Below, piece after piece: positions 33,972 through 42,796 of a stretch of DNA of 64,000 nucleotides. A model generated the notes under the pieces. The model saw only the letters and a program-made list of their open reading frames with translations. It did not search any database and was not told the DNA's origin. Position 1 is the stretch's first letter. Each line of letters begins with the position of its first letter. This DNA comes from Oscillospiraceae bacterium. Its GTDB lineage: Bacteria; Bacillota; Clostridia; Oscillospirales; Ruminococcaceae. Location of the stretch: the NCBI GenBank assembly GCA_018110985.1, contig JAGAWT010000024.1, positions 119,965 to 183,964 on the forward strand. The letters run 5' to 3'. Made by a program: the position numbers and the translations under genes.

Positions 33972-35582
33972 TCAGTTGAACTTTCTTGCGTAGTCGGGGA
34001 GCAGCTTGGGAGATACTATATCAGTATCTATACCTGCTTCCTTTCTCATAGCCTCAAAGTCGTCGACATGGGAAAGGGTGAGCTTGCCCACATTTACTTC
34101 CTTAAACTTGGCTGCAACGCTCTTTCCGGCGTTTCTGCCGAATACGATAACGTCGAGAAGGGAGTTGCCCATCAGTCTGTTGCGGCCGTGTATACCGCCT
34201 ACGGCCTCACCTGCAACATAAAGGTTCTCAACACCGCTCATTCCGTCGGGAGTAATATCTATACCGCCGTTCTGATAGTGGAGAGTGGGATATACGAGTA
34301 TAGGCTCCTTGCGGATATCTATGCCGTATTCCATGAACATCCTCAGCATAGCGGGTATTCTCTTTTCGATAGTGCCCTCGCCGTTCTTGAGCTCGATTAT
34401 GGGGGTATCCAGCCATACGCCTTCGCCGTCACCGGTGCTTATGCCCTTGCCTCTTGCCTTGCACTCTCTGATTATGGAAGATGCACAGATGTCTCTGGTC
34501 TCCAGAGGATGCATGAAAACCTCGCCGTCAACATTTACGAGCTTTGCGCCCAGAGAACGCACCTTTTCGGTAACAAGCGCACCGAAGATCTGCTCGGGGA
34601 ATGCAGCACCTGTGGGGTGATACTGGAGAGAGTCAGCATAAAGGAGCTTTGCGCCTGCTCTGTAAGCAAGTATAAGTCCGTCTGCCGTAGCGCCGTAGTG
34701 GTTGGAGGTGGGGAAGCCCTGATAATGGAGCCTTCCTGCGCCGCCGGTAGCTATAACAACGCACTTTGCCTTTGCTACCATGAGCTCGCCTGTTTCCATA
34801 TTCATAAGGACTGCACCTGCGGCTGCACCCTTGTCGTCCTTTATGATCTCTATTGCGGCTGTGAAATCCACAACGGGGATCTGACGATTGAGCACTTCGT
34901 CACGGAGAGTCTTCATGATCTCTGCGCCGGAATAGTCCTTGCAGGCGTGCATCCTCTTTCTGGATGTGCCGCCGCCGTGGGTGGTGACCATGGTGCCGTC
35001 GGGCATCTTATCAAACTCAACACCCAGCTCATTGAGCCACTTTATGGCATCGGGAGCCTCGGTGACCAGCTTTGCCACCAGCTCATGCTTGCCCTTGAAG
35101 TGACCGCCGCCGTAAGCATCTATGTAATGGATGGCGGGAGAATCGTTGGGCTTGTCGGCAGCCTGTATGCCGCCCTCTGCCATCATGGTGTTGGCATCAC
35201 CTATACGCAGCTTTGTTACTATCATAACATTGGCGCCGCCGTTGTGAGCCTCTATCGCAGCGGATGAACCTGCTCCGCCGCCGCCGATGATGAGAACATC
35301 CACATCATAGCGGGGGTTTTCAAGGTCTATCTTGGAGGGGTCTATCCTGCTCTTTGCCTGAAGGAGATCAGCCAGCTGGTGAGGCACCTTTTCGCCCTTG
35401 TTGGGGCCTATTTTAAGGTTCTCGAACTCGGACTCGATATAGTCCGGATGATAGGTCATAAGGACCTCGTCCTTCTGCTCTGCGGTCATTCTCACAGGCT
35501 CGTATGCGGCATTTGCGGCACGGTTGGCTTCAACCTTTTTCAGAGACTCTCGCATCTGGTCTGTAGTGTAACTTTCGTACAT
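33972..35582 (-). CDS. frdA: Soluble-type fumarate reductase flavoprotein subunit
   Basis: The 536-aa catalytic subunit of a fumarate reductase/succinate dehydrogenase-family enzyme. FAD-binding GGGGAG is at residues 100-105 after an N-terminal extension of about 90 residues not usual in FrdA. Active-site equivalents are present: QYHPTG, the arginine in TEKVRSLGA, HYQNGGI and HGRNRLMGNSLLD. The residue matching the covalent-FAD histidine of membrane FrdA/SdhA is asparagine (ANTMMAEGG), as in NadB-like enzymes with non-covalent FAD. No membrane anchor gene is nearby. It is last in the operon after frdB, 14 bp apart. I infer fumarate to succinate reduction fed through FrdB and the Hdr/Flx proteins. 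Confidence 0.9.
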   Translation of the reverse strand: MYESYTTDQMRESLKKVEANRAANAAYEPVRMTAEQKDEVLMTYHPDYIESEFENLKIGPNKGEKVPHQLADLLQAKSRIDPSKIDLENPRYDVDVLIIGGGGAGSSAAIEAHNGGANVMIVTKLRIGDANTMMAEGGIQAADKPNDSPAIHYIDAYGGGHFKGKHELVAKLVTEAPDAIKWLNELGVEFDKMPDGTMVTTHGGGTSRKRMHACKDYSGAEIMKTLRDEVLNRQIPVVDFTAAIEIIKDDKGAAAGAVLMNMETGELMVAKAKCVVIATGGAGRLHYQGFPTSNHYGATADGLILAYRAGAKLLYADSLQYHPTGAAFPEQIFGALVTEKVRSLGAKLVNVDGEVFMHPLETRDICASSIIRECKARGKGISTGDGEGVWLDTPIIELKNGEGTIEKRIPAMLRMFMEYGIDIRKEPILVYPTLHYQNGGIDITPDGMSGVENLYVAGEAVGGIHGRNRLMGNSLLDVIVFGRNAGKSVAAKFKEVNVGKLTLSHVDDFEAMRKEAGIDTDIVSPKLLPDYARKFN

Positions 35583-35596
35583 CTTGGTTTCCTCCC

Positions 35597-36271
35597 TTAC
35601 TGCTCAATATCTCTGTTGTTGTAGCGTTCCATCATCTGCTCGTCGGACTCTGCCATAAGAGTGTCAAGGAACTCCTTGAAATCACCGTTGTGTATCTCCC
35701 TGACCCTGTCCTCAAGGTGCTGGGTCTTCGGCATAAGATACTTACCGTTGATCCTTCTTGCAAGCATACCTACCTGGGGATGGGAGATGCCTGCGGGACA
35801 TCTTGAAGAGCAGCAGCCGCACATTACGCAGTCAAAGGACTCATCCGCACACTTGGCAAAGTCGCCTCTCTGTGCGTATGCTATGTACTGCATAACATTG
35901 AGCTTCTGTGTACAAGCCTTTGTGCAGGCATTACATCCTACGCAGGCATAGATCTCGGGGTAGAGCTGCATCATCACCTGCTGGTTGGTAGGGATGTTGT
36001 TTATGTCATAGACCTGCTTTACAAGGGGGAAGAAGGGCAGTGTAGCTATGTACATATTGTCCTGTACCTGTGTCTGGCAGGCGAGGCAGGTCATAAGCTC
36101 CTGCTTGCCCTTTATCCTGTATATGGTAGCACAGGCACCGCAGAAACCGTTGCGGCAGCCGCAGCCCCTTACAAGCTTATAGCCCGCATACTCCATAGCC
36201 TTCATTATGGTAAGGCTTGCGGGTACGGAGTACTGCTTGCCGAAAAGAAAAATATTAACAAAGTTTTCCAT
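35597..36271 (-). CDS. frdB: Fumarate reductase iron-sulfur subunit
   Basis: A 224-aa protein with a [2Fe-2S] domain (CGCRNGFCGAC...C at about residues 36-62) and two [4Fe-4S] motifs (CVGCNACTKAC near 110 and CVMCGCCSSRC near 148). Thiol:fumarate reductase TfrB of methanogens has the same N-terminal part but continues into an HdrB-like CCG region; this protein stops short, and the CCG modules are instead encoded separately as HdrB in the same operon. It would carry electrons to FrdA. It lies 18 bp after flxA. Confidence 0.9.
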   Translation of the reverse strand: MENFVNIFLFGKQYSVPASLTIMKAMEYAGYKLVRGCGCRNGFCGACATIYRIKGKQELMTCLACQTQVQDNMYIATLPFFPLVKQVYDINNIPTNQQVMMQLYPEIYACVGCNACTKACTQKLNVMQYIAYAQRGDFAKCADESFDCVMCGCCSSRCPAGISHPQVGMLARRINGKYLMPKTQHLEDRVREIHNGDFKEFLDTLMAESDEQMMERYNNRDIEQ

Positions 36272-36289
36272 TTATCATTTCACTCCTCA

Positions 36290-37117
36290 TCAATACTCAT
36301 TGGGAAGCTCGCTGAGCTGATCAAAGCTGAATACCGGTCCGTCCTTGCAGACATACTTGTTGCCGATATTGCAGCGTCCGCACTTGCCGATGGCGCACTT
36401 CATGCGCAGCTCCATAGTCGTGAATACGTTGGTATCCACAAAACCCAGCTCTTTAAGACCCGCAAGTGTGAATTTGATCATGATCGGAGGTCCGCACATT
36501 ACCACAGTCTTGGATGTGTCGGGCTGAAGCTCCTTCACATAGTTGGGGATGAAGCCTACATGGCCGTCCCATCCCTCCTGCTCACGGTCGATGGTAAGAT
36601 TTACCTCTGTATCCGGGCAGGACATCCATTCATCAAGTATCTCCTGATAATCCACCAGGTCATCCTTGGATCTGGATCCGTATACTATCTGCACGGAGCC
36701 GTAATTCTCACGCTTGTCCCTTACATAGTTTATCACCGAACGCAAAGGTGCAAGACCTATACCGCCGGCTATAAAGAGGAGATCTTTGCCCTTGAAGGTG
36801 GTCTCCACGGGGAAACCGTTTCCGTAGGGTCCTCTTACGGTGATCTGCTGTCCCACATCCATAGAATGGAGCCATGAGGTGAGAACACCGCACTTCTTTA
36901 TGGAGAACTCCATAAATTCGGTATTCGTGGGTGATGATGTTATGGAGAACATACCCTCGCCCACACCGGGCATGCTCACCATGGCACACTGTCCGGGAAT
37001 ATGCTCAAAGAGCTTCTTGCCGTCTGTGCCGACAACTCTGAAGGTCTTGACATCGGGAGTATCCTGGCGTATGTCAGTAACTACTCCTATCTTGGGTATC
37101 AGTGTTTCGTTATGCAT
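36290..37117 (-). CDS. flxA: FlxA-like FAD/NAD(P)H oxidoreductase subunit
   Basis: A 275-aa ferredoxin-reductase-type flavoprotein of the HydG/PyrK branch. FAD region FSITSSP near residue 57, nucleotide-binding GGIGLAPLRSVINYV near residue 117, MCGPPIMIKF near 208 and a C-terminal [2Fe-2S] site (CAIGKCGRCNIG...C) near 240. It would take electrons from NADH or NADPH into the Flx-Hdr complex. Which nucleotide is used cannot be read from sequence by eye. It starts 3 bp after flxB. Confidence 0.88.
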   Translation of the reverse strand: MHNETLIPKIGVVTDIRQDTPDVKTFRVVGTDGKKLFEHIPGQCAMVSMPGVGEGMFSITSSPTNTEFMEFSIKKCGVLTSWLHSMDVGQQITVRGPYGNGFPVETTFKGKDLLFIAGGIGLAPLRSVINYVRDKRENYGSVQIVYGSRSKDDLVDYQEILDEWMSCPDTEVNLTIDREQEGWDGHVGFIPNYVKELQPDTSKTVVMCGPPIMIKFTLAGLKELGFVDTNVFTTMELRMKCAIGKCGRCNIGNKYVCKDGPVFSFDQLSELPNEY

Positions 37118-37120
37118 AGC

Positions 37121-38143
37121 TCACTCCTCCTCGAATGCCTTTATGACCTTGATTATATTCATGGAGATGGGGCATCTGGAAAGACATCTGCCGCATCCCA
37201 CGCAGCCGAATTCACCGTTGTTGTTGTCGGGGAAATATACCAGCTTGTGCATGAACCTCTGTCTGAAGCGCTGCATCTGGGTATTTCTTGAATTTGCCGC
37301 CGCCATTTTGGTGAAATCGGCATACATACAGGAATCCCATGTACGATAGCGCTTTATGCCGTGGCCGGTATTGAAATCCTTTATGTCATAGCACTGGCAG
37401 GTAGGACATACAAATGTGCAGGTACCGCAGGCAAGGCAGGATTCCGACAGCTTTTCCCACTTTTCGGAATTGAATATATCAAGAAGAGTATTCTTTTTGA
37501 AATAATCTGTGGAAACTCCCGCAAATGGCAGCTTTCCTGCTATCTCCTTGACAGTGGTCTGCTGTGCCTTTACATCCTCATCGGAACATTCTTCAAGCAA
37601 AGCCTTGATGCTGTCGATAAATGCGGTACCCTTTCCGGTGTTGGCATTTATATAGAGATATTCATCTGTGAGCCAGCAGGCAGCATCTCCCTCGGGAGAG
37701 GTCATGTCTATGCCGAACACGTTGCAGAAGCAGTTCTCCTCCGGTCTTGTGCAGGCAAGAGTAACTATGGTGCCGTGCTCACGCTTTGTGGCGTAGTAGC
37801 TGTCGATGGGATCTGCAAGGAATACCTTGTCAAGTATGGTAAAGCTCCTTGCATCGCAGGCTCTCACACCGAATACCACGAAGTCCTCGCTGTCCGCTCT
37901 TATGTCTATGACCTCTATCTCCTTGTCCTTCACATTGAAATCGCAGAGATTTGTGGTCTGGGGGAAGAAAAAGTCCTTTGCGCTCCTTACGGTATTCAGC
38001 TTTGAAGAAAGCTTTGTGCCCTCCACCCATTTCTTGTAGGAGGCTCTGCCGTCATTTCCGTCAACAGGCAGGTAAAGGGAGTTTACTGCGGAAACAGCCG
38101 CAAAAAGATCATCAAGTCTGTTTACAGGAAGTCTGAACATCAT
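37121..38143 (-). CDS. flxB: FlxB-like iron-sulfur subunit (HydB/sulfhydrogenase-beta family)
   Basis: A 340-aa electron-transfer protein. The N-terminal half matches the hydrogenase beta-subunit type with VFGVRACDARSF near residue 95 and CTRPEENCFC near 133; the C-terminal half has two [4Fe-4S] motifs, CLACGTCTFVCPTC near 238 and CVGCGRCLSRCP near 317. It likely links FlxA to FlxC. The start overlaps the flxC stop by 4 bp. B and C naming follows position relative to FlxA/FlxD and is tentative. Confidence 0.85.
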   Translation of the reverse strand: MMFRLPVNRLDDLFAAVSAVNSLYLPVDGNDGRASYKKWVEGTKLSSKLNTVRSAKDFFFPQTTNLCDFNVKDKEIEVIDIRADSEDFVVFGVRACDARSFTILDKVFLADPIDSYYATKREHGTIVTLACTRPEENCFCNVFGIDMTSPEGDAACWLTDEYLYINANTGKGTAFIDSIKALLEECSDEDVKAQQTTVKEIAGKLPFAGVSTDYFKKNTLLDIFNSEKWEKLSESCLACGTCTFVCPTCQCYDIKDFNTGHGIKRYRTWDSCMYADFTKMAAANSRNTQMQRFRQRFMHKLVYFPDNNNGEFGCVGCGRCLSRCPISMNIIKVIKAFEEE

Positions 38144-39114
38144 TCATTACCTCCTCTTGAATAAACTATGCCGGGCTCGCAGTCATCAAAGGTATAGGCA
38201 TTGAGAGGCGCCCTTGTCTCGGTATCCTCACCGGCCTGGAAATCACCGTAGAATTCGTTGATGTCCTTGATATACTTCCTGTTGATAAGGTGCAGGGGTA
38301 TATTCTGGGGACATACCCTGGTACATTCTCCGCAGTCTGTGCAGCGGCCTGCAACATGGAAGGAGCGGATAAGGTGGAACATATTCTCCTCAAAGGAGTT
38401 GACAGCCGCTCTCTGCTGTATACCGGATGCGGGGTTGTCGAATACACAGTTCTCGCAGGAGCAGGCAGGACATACATTTCTGCAGGCGTTGCAGCGTATG
38501 CACTTGGAAAGCTCCCCTCTCCAGAACTCAAAGCGCTCATCGGCGGTCATCTTTTCCAGCTTCTCCACCAGTTCAAAGCGGGCACCGTCAGTATTTACCT
38601 CGCCATCTTCTCCGATAAGCTCATCATATACGACGTGCTTCTTGGATTTGCAGGTCTTGCATTTATCGCCCAGAGTGTCTGCCTTGAGAACGGTCTTGTC
38701 GCCGTAAAGAGTGTGAACGGTCACATTCTCCCCGTCGCTTTCCATACCGGTGATGCCCTGGAACCCCATTGCCCTTACAGTATCTATATCTACCTTTCCT
38801 GTGCAGGGGACACCTATCACATACACATTCTCACGGAGTATCCTGTGCTCCTTGAGAAGCTGGTTGAAGCTGTATGTATCGCAGGGCTTGAGGAAAACAA
38901 GCAGCTTTCCCTCCTTGCGGGATTCCTTGATAAGGTACTTTGAGAGATTGGGGGCACAGAAATCATTATAAATGAAATCCTTGTCTATCTCCTCGGCAGA
39001 TGTGAACACCGCCGGTGTGATATCATAGGAAAATTCGCCGGCCTTCCAGCCTACGACACGGTTCACAGTACCGTCGGCAAGGAGCTGCTTTGCACGATCC
39101 TTTACTTCTTGCAT
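38140..39114 (-). CDS. flxC: FlxC-like iron-sulfur subunit
   Basis: A 324-aa protein with an alpha/beta N-terminal half (FLKPCDTYSF near 77, IGVPCTG near 100), a CKTCKSKKH site near 152 and two [4Fe-4S] motifs, CIRCNACRNVCPAC near 205 and CTDCGECTRVCP near 259. It lacks a flavin motif, so it is an electron wire. It overlaps flxD by 13 bp and flxB by 4 bp, indicating tight translational coupling. Confidence 0.83.
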   Translation of the reverse strand: MQEVKDRAKQLLADGTVNRVVGWKAGEFSYDITPAVFTSAEEIDKDFIYNDFCAPNLSKYLIKESRKEGKLLVFLKPCDTYSFNQLLKEHRILRENVYVIGVPCTGKVDIDTVRAMGFQGITGMESDGENVTVHTLYGDKTVLKADTLGDKCKTCKSKKHVVYDELIGEDGEVNTDGARFELVEKLEKMTADERFEFWRGELSKCIRCNACRNVCPACSCENCVFDNPASGIQQRAAVNSFEENMFHLIRSFHVAGRCTDCGECTRVCPQNIPLHLINRKYIKDINEFYGDFQAGEDTETRAPLNAYTFDDCEPGIVYSRGGNE

Positions 39115-39539
39115 CTCAGATCCTCCAATCTCTTATTTTCGCCGAGCTTTGCCACTGCCTCACAGAATTCGTTCATGGTCTTGGCAAACTTTGCACCTTC
39201 CGCAGCGGATACCCACTCCACACGGGTCCTTTCTCTCTCTATTCCCATAAAGTCCAGCATGGAGAAGAGAAGGGTCATCCTTCTTCTTGTGAAGTAGTTG
39301 CCTGAAGTATAGTGGCAGTCTCCGGGATGGCAGCCGCAGAGTATCACTCCGTCGGCGCCTCTCTGGAAGGCTCTGAGCACGAACATGGGATTAACTCTGC
39401 ATGAGCAGGGAACTCTTATTATCTTGACATCGGCAGGATAATTGAGCCTGTTTGTTCCCGCAAGGTCGGCACCCGCATAGGAACACCAGTTGCAGCAAAA
39501 TGCAACGATAAGTGGTCTGAATTCTCCGTTTACCTGCAT
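39102..39539 (-). CDS. flxD: FlxD/MvhD-type [2Fe-2S] linker subunit
   Basis: A 145-aa MvhD-family protein, the piece that delivers electrons to the bifurcating flavin of HdrA. The conserved cysteines are in FCCNWCSYAG (residue 14 on), PCSCRVN, and LCGCHPGDCHY. The start lies inside the end of hdrA (10-bp overlap). Confidence 0.9.
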   Translation of the reverse strand: MQVNGEFRPLIVAFCCNWCSYAGADLAGTNRLNYPADVKIIRVPCSCRVNPMFVLRAFQRGADGVILCGCHPGDCHYTSGNYFTRRRMTLLFSMLDFMGIERERTRVEWVSAAEGAKFAKTMNEFCEAVAKLGENKRLEDLRCKK

Positions 39540-41548
39540 ACCGCATCTACCTCCGCCATGATCTGAGAGTTGGAAAAGCCGTTAAGATCCATTGCACCTG
39601 ACGGGCAGGCAACAGTACAAGCACCGCAGCCCTGGCAGACCGCAGGATTGACGGAAGCGACTCTTCTGATGGCAACTGTTCTGTCAGGCTGCCTGAATTC
39701 CTTGTCGGAATAAGTGATGGCGCCGTAGGGGCAGACCTTTTCGCAGGCTGAGCAGCCGTTGCACATAAGTTCGTCGGAATGGGCAACACAGGGGTTGCCT
39801 GTCAGTTCGTCCTTCACAAGGAGCCCCACTACCTTTGCAGCGCAGGCACTTGCCTGAGTAACGGTCTCGGGGATATCCTTGGGTCCCTGACAAACACCGG
39901 AAAGGAACACACCGGCTGTGGGGCTCTCTACGGGTCTGAGCTTGGGATGAGCCTCGGTGAAGAAGTCGTTGGTATCCATAGAGGCTGTGAGCATGGTACC
40001 TATGGATCTTGCAGTCTTGTCGGGCTCTATGGCTGTCGCAAGAACAACAAGGTCGGCAGTAACATGGAGCTGCTCGTTGGATATAAGGTCGGAACCCTGG
40101 ACATCAAGCTTGCCGTCCGCTCTGGGAGATACCTTGCCGACCATTCCCTTTATATAATGTACTCCGTACTGTTCCACGGCTCTGCGGTAAAATTCATCAA
40201 AGAGCTTACCGGGAGTGCGGACATCTATATAGAATACATATACATCGGTATCGGGATACTTTTCCCTGATGAGCATTGCGTGCTTTGCGGTGTACATACA
40301 GCAGATCTTGGAGCAGTATTCCTTGCTGCCCTTTCTGCACTCGGTGGAACGGGAGCCTACGCACTGTACGAAAACGATGGTCTTGGGGTGAGCCTCATGA
40401 TCGTCCTGCTTGCTGAGATAGGAGGGACGTACCAGCGTTCCGTTGGAGGGGCCTGCCGCATTCATCAGCCTTTCAAGCTCCAGAGATGTTATCACATCCG
40501 GGCTCTGGCTGTATGCAAATTCATCGAACTTGTCTATCTTGATCGGGTTGTAGCCGGTAGCAGCCACGATAGCACCGTACTTTTCCTCAATGATCTCATC
40601 CTGCTGGTCGTAGTTGATGGCACCAGCACCGCAGACCTTTGAGCAGAGACCGCACTTGCCGTTCTTCTTCATAAGACAGTAGTTGGCATCTATGGTAGCC
40701 ACCTTGGGTACTGCCTGTGCAAACGGGATGTATATGGCCTTTCTGTTGTCAAGTCCCAGATTGAACTCGTTGGGGACCTTCTTCATGGGACATTTTTCCA
40801 CGCACTCGCCGCAGCCCGTACACTTCTTTTCGTCCACAAAACGAGCCTTGCGCTTTATCTTTGCGGTGAAATTCCCCACAAAGCCGGTAACGCTCTCCAC
40901 CTCGCTGTAGGAGTAGATATGTATCTTCTCGTTCTGAGCACAGTCGACCATTTTAGGTGTGAGTATGCAGGATGCGCAGTCGAGGGTGGGGAAGGTCTTG
41001 TCTATCTGGGTCATCTTTCCGCCGATAGTAGGCTGCTTCTCAACTATATCCACATCGAAGCCTGCCTCGGCAATATCAAGAGCCGTCTGTATACCCGCTA
41101 TACCGCCGCCGATAACAAGAGCCCTCTTGGTGACGGGAGTCTTGCCGGGGGTGAGGGGCGTGTTGAGCATTACCTTTGCTATAGCTGCTCTTGCGAGTAT
41201 TATAGCCTTTTCGGTACCGCTTACCATATCCTTGTGTATCCATGAGCACTGCTCACGGATATTGGCGATCTCCACCATATAAGAGTTGAGACCCGCCTTG
41301 GCAGCAGCCTTTCTGAATGTTGCCTCATGCATTCTCGGTGAACATGAGCAAACTACAACACCTGTGAGCCTCTGCTCTCTGATGGTGTCCTGAACAAGGG
41401 TCTGACCTGCCTCGGAACACATATACTGATAATCTGCGGAGAAAACAACGCCTGTTTCTTCACGCACGGCCTCGGCAACAGCCTTTACATCGACGGTCGC
41501 CGCAATATTCGTACCGCAGTGGCATACGAATACGCCTATTCTATGCAT
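39530..41548 (-). CDS. hdrA: Heterodisulfide reductase subunit A-like flavoprotein
   Basis: A 672-aa HdrA. N-terminal domain with CHCG and CSCSPRMHEATFR, FAD-binding GGGIAG at residues 147-152, an inserted ferredoxin region (CTGCGECVEKC at 243-253, and CGLCSKVC), the CVGSRSTE/CCMYTAKHA region, a second FAD-domain part, and two C-terminal [4Fe-4S] motifs (CNGCSACEKVCP and CQGCGACTVACP). In methanogens and sulfate reducers the HdrA FAD splits electron pairs between ferredoxin and a high-potential acceptor. All expected clusters are present, so bifurcation is plausible here. It sits between hdrC and flxD. Confidence 0.93.
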   Translation of the reverse strand: MHRIGVFVCHCGTNIAATVDVKAVAEAVREETGVVFSADYQYMCSEAGQTLVQDTIREQRLTGVVVCSCSPRMHEATFRKAAAKAGLNSYMVEIANIREQCSWIHKDMVSGTEKAIILARAAIAKVMLNTPLTPGKTPVTKRALVIGGGIAGIQTALDIAEAGFDVDIVEKQPTIGGKMTQIDKTFPTLDCASCILTPKMVDCAQNEKIHIYSYSEVESVTGFVGNFTAKIKRKARFVDEKKCTGCGECVEKCPMKKVPNEFNLGLDNRKAIYIPFAQAVPKVATIDANYCLMKKNGKCGLCSKVCGAGAINYDQQDEIIEEKYGAIVAATGYNPIKIDKFDEFAYSQSPDVITSLELERLMNAAGPSNGTLVRPSYLSKQDDHEAHPKTIVFVQCVGSRSTECRKGSKEYCSKICCMYTAKHAMLIREKYPDTDVYVFYIDVRTPGKLFDEFYRRAVEQYGVHYIKGMVGKVSPRADGKLDVQGSDLISNEQLHVTADLVVLATAIEPDKTARSIGTMLTASMDTNDFFTEAHPKLRPVESPTAGVFLSGVCQGPKDIPETVTQASACAAKVVGLLVKDELTGNPCVAHSDELMCNGCSACEKVCPYGAITYSDKEFRQPDRTVAIRRVASVNPAVCQGCGACTVACPSGAMDLNGFSNSQIMAEVDAVCR

Positions 41549-41562
41549 AAGTCTTACCCTCC

Positions 41563-41940
41563 TTACTTACTGTATTTTCTGAACACGCTCATCAGCAGCT
41601 GCTGAGGTGTATCTTCATCTATGAGCTCCGGCACATTTTCCGCCTTGATGTGGTTGGCGCCTTTCTGGCGTATAGCAGAAAGCCTTACAGCCTCGATTAT
41701 CTTTGCAGGCTCCACATCTCTGGGACACCTTTCCACACAGGCAAAGCAGGAAAGGCACTTGTAAAGTGACTCACTCTTCAGGAGAGGCTCTATATTGCCG
41801 CTCTCCACCATATAAACGAACTGATGGGGATGATACTCCATCTCGTCATAGTTGGGACATGTGCCCGAACACTTTCCGCAGCGCATACACTTGCGGACAT
41901 TCACTCCGCTGATAAGCAGGATCTCTTCTTTACGGTCCAT
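41563..41940 (-). CDS. hdrC: Heterodisulfide reductase subunit C-like ferredoxin
   Basis: A 125-aa protein with two [4Fe-4S] motifs, CMRCGKCSGTCP and CLSCFACVERCP, in the spacing of HdrC. It carries electrons between HdrA and HdrB. It lies 10 bp after hdrB and 14 bp before hdrA. Confidence 0.92.
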   Translation of the reverse strand: MDRKEEILLISGVNVRKCMRCGKCSGTCPNYDEMEYHPHQFVYMVESGNIEPLLKSESLYKCLSCFACVERCPRDVEPAKIIEAVRLSAIRQKGANHIKAENVPELIDEDTPQQLLMSVFRKYSK

Positions 41941-41950
41941 TCAAATCCTC

Positions 41951-42727
41951 CTATTCAACGCCCAGAGCCTGTGCAAGCAGTTCTGTGAAATAGAGCACAG
42001 GCACATCACAGTCATTCTTCGCAAGATTGTACATACAGAGTGGACAGGCAGTGATGATGCAGTCACAGCCGAAATCTGCGGCGCTCTTCACTATCTTGTT
42101 CCTTCTCTTTGCAACGGCTTCCTTGTCATCAAGGGAAAGATAGCCGCCGCAGCACTCATTTCTCTGCGGATAGACAACGGGATCTGCACCCATCGCCTTT
42201 ATCAGATCTTCCATAATGGAAGGGTTCTCCGGATCGTCCATCGCCATGACAGCACCCGGACGGAGCAGCAGACATCCGTAGTAAGCTGCCACCTTCCTGC
42301 CCTTCAGCGGGTTCTTTACCGCCTTTTTGAGAGCATCGAAGCCCACCTCGTCACGCAGCACTTCAAGGTAGTGGACTACCTTGGTCTCGCCTCCGTAGGG
42401 CTCATCAAGCTGAAGGTAATTATTGGCTCTCGTGCGGATATCCGCATCCTTCAGCATATCGTTGTTTACCTGCTTTATAACATTGTGACAGGCAGAGCAG
42501 AGGGTGAGCAAAGGTCTGTCATGAGCCTTCGCATCCGCAAGAGCACGGACAGAAGATAGCTTTGTGGCTATCTCGTCCTTTGCCATGGGATAAACACCGC
42601 CGCAGCACTGCCAGTTTTCGATCTCTTCAAGTTCAAATCCCAGTGCGGCCGCACAAAGCCTCGCCTTTCTGTCAAGTTCAGTGGCCTTGCTTTTGAGCGT
42701 ACATCCGGGAAAGTAGCTGTAAACCAT
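41951..42727 (-). CDS. hdrB: Heterodisulfide reductase subunit B-like protein (two CCG domains)
   Basis: A 258-aa protein with two CCG modules: C...WQCCGG...CSACH (residues about 9-81) and YGC...NECCGG...CPLC (about 150-231), the ligands for the paired non-cubane [4Fe-4S] clusters that cleave disulfides in methanogens. Bacteria of this type have no CoM-S-S-CoB, so its partner must differ: a thiol/disulfide carrier, or direct transfer to FrdB. It is translated from AAGGGGG after a hairpin-containing gap behind fumC. Confidence 0.92.
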   Translation of the reverse strand: MVYSYFPGCTLKSKATELDRKARLCAAALGFELEEIENWQCCGGVYPMAKDEIATKLSSVRALADAKAHDRPLLTLCSACHNVIKQVNNDMLKDADIRTRANNYLQLDEPYGGETKVVHYLEVLRDEVGFDALKKAVKNPLKGRKVAAYYGCLLLRPGAVMAMDDPENPSIMEDLIKAMGADPVVYPQRNECCGGYLSLDDKEAVAKRRNKIVKSAADFGCDCIITACPLCMYNLAKNDCDVPVLYFTELLAQALGVE

Positions 42728-42757
42728 TTATTATCCCCCTTATATATAGCCCGGCAC

Positions 42758-42780
42758 GGTACCCGCAGAATGCGGGCACC
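42758..42780 (-). other. Hairpin between fumC and hdrB
   Basis: A 10-base stem with one mismatch (42758-42767 with 42771-42780, loop of 3) in the 69-base gap, the largest gap in the operon. No T-run follows, so it is probably a stability or processing element separating the carbon-enzyme genes from the Hdr genes. Confidence 0.5.
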
Positions 42781-42796
42781 GATACCTTGCATCAGG

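Noticed and set aside
39530..42727. HdrABC as a sign of a methanogen or archaeal DNA
   Set aside because: All neighbours are bacterial (promoters, ribosome sites, trmD, dnaB, pfl), and Hdr-like proteins are widespread in anaerobic bacteria.
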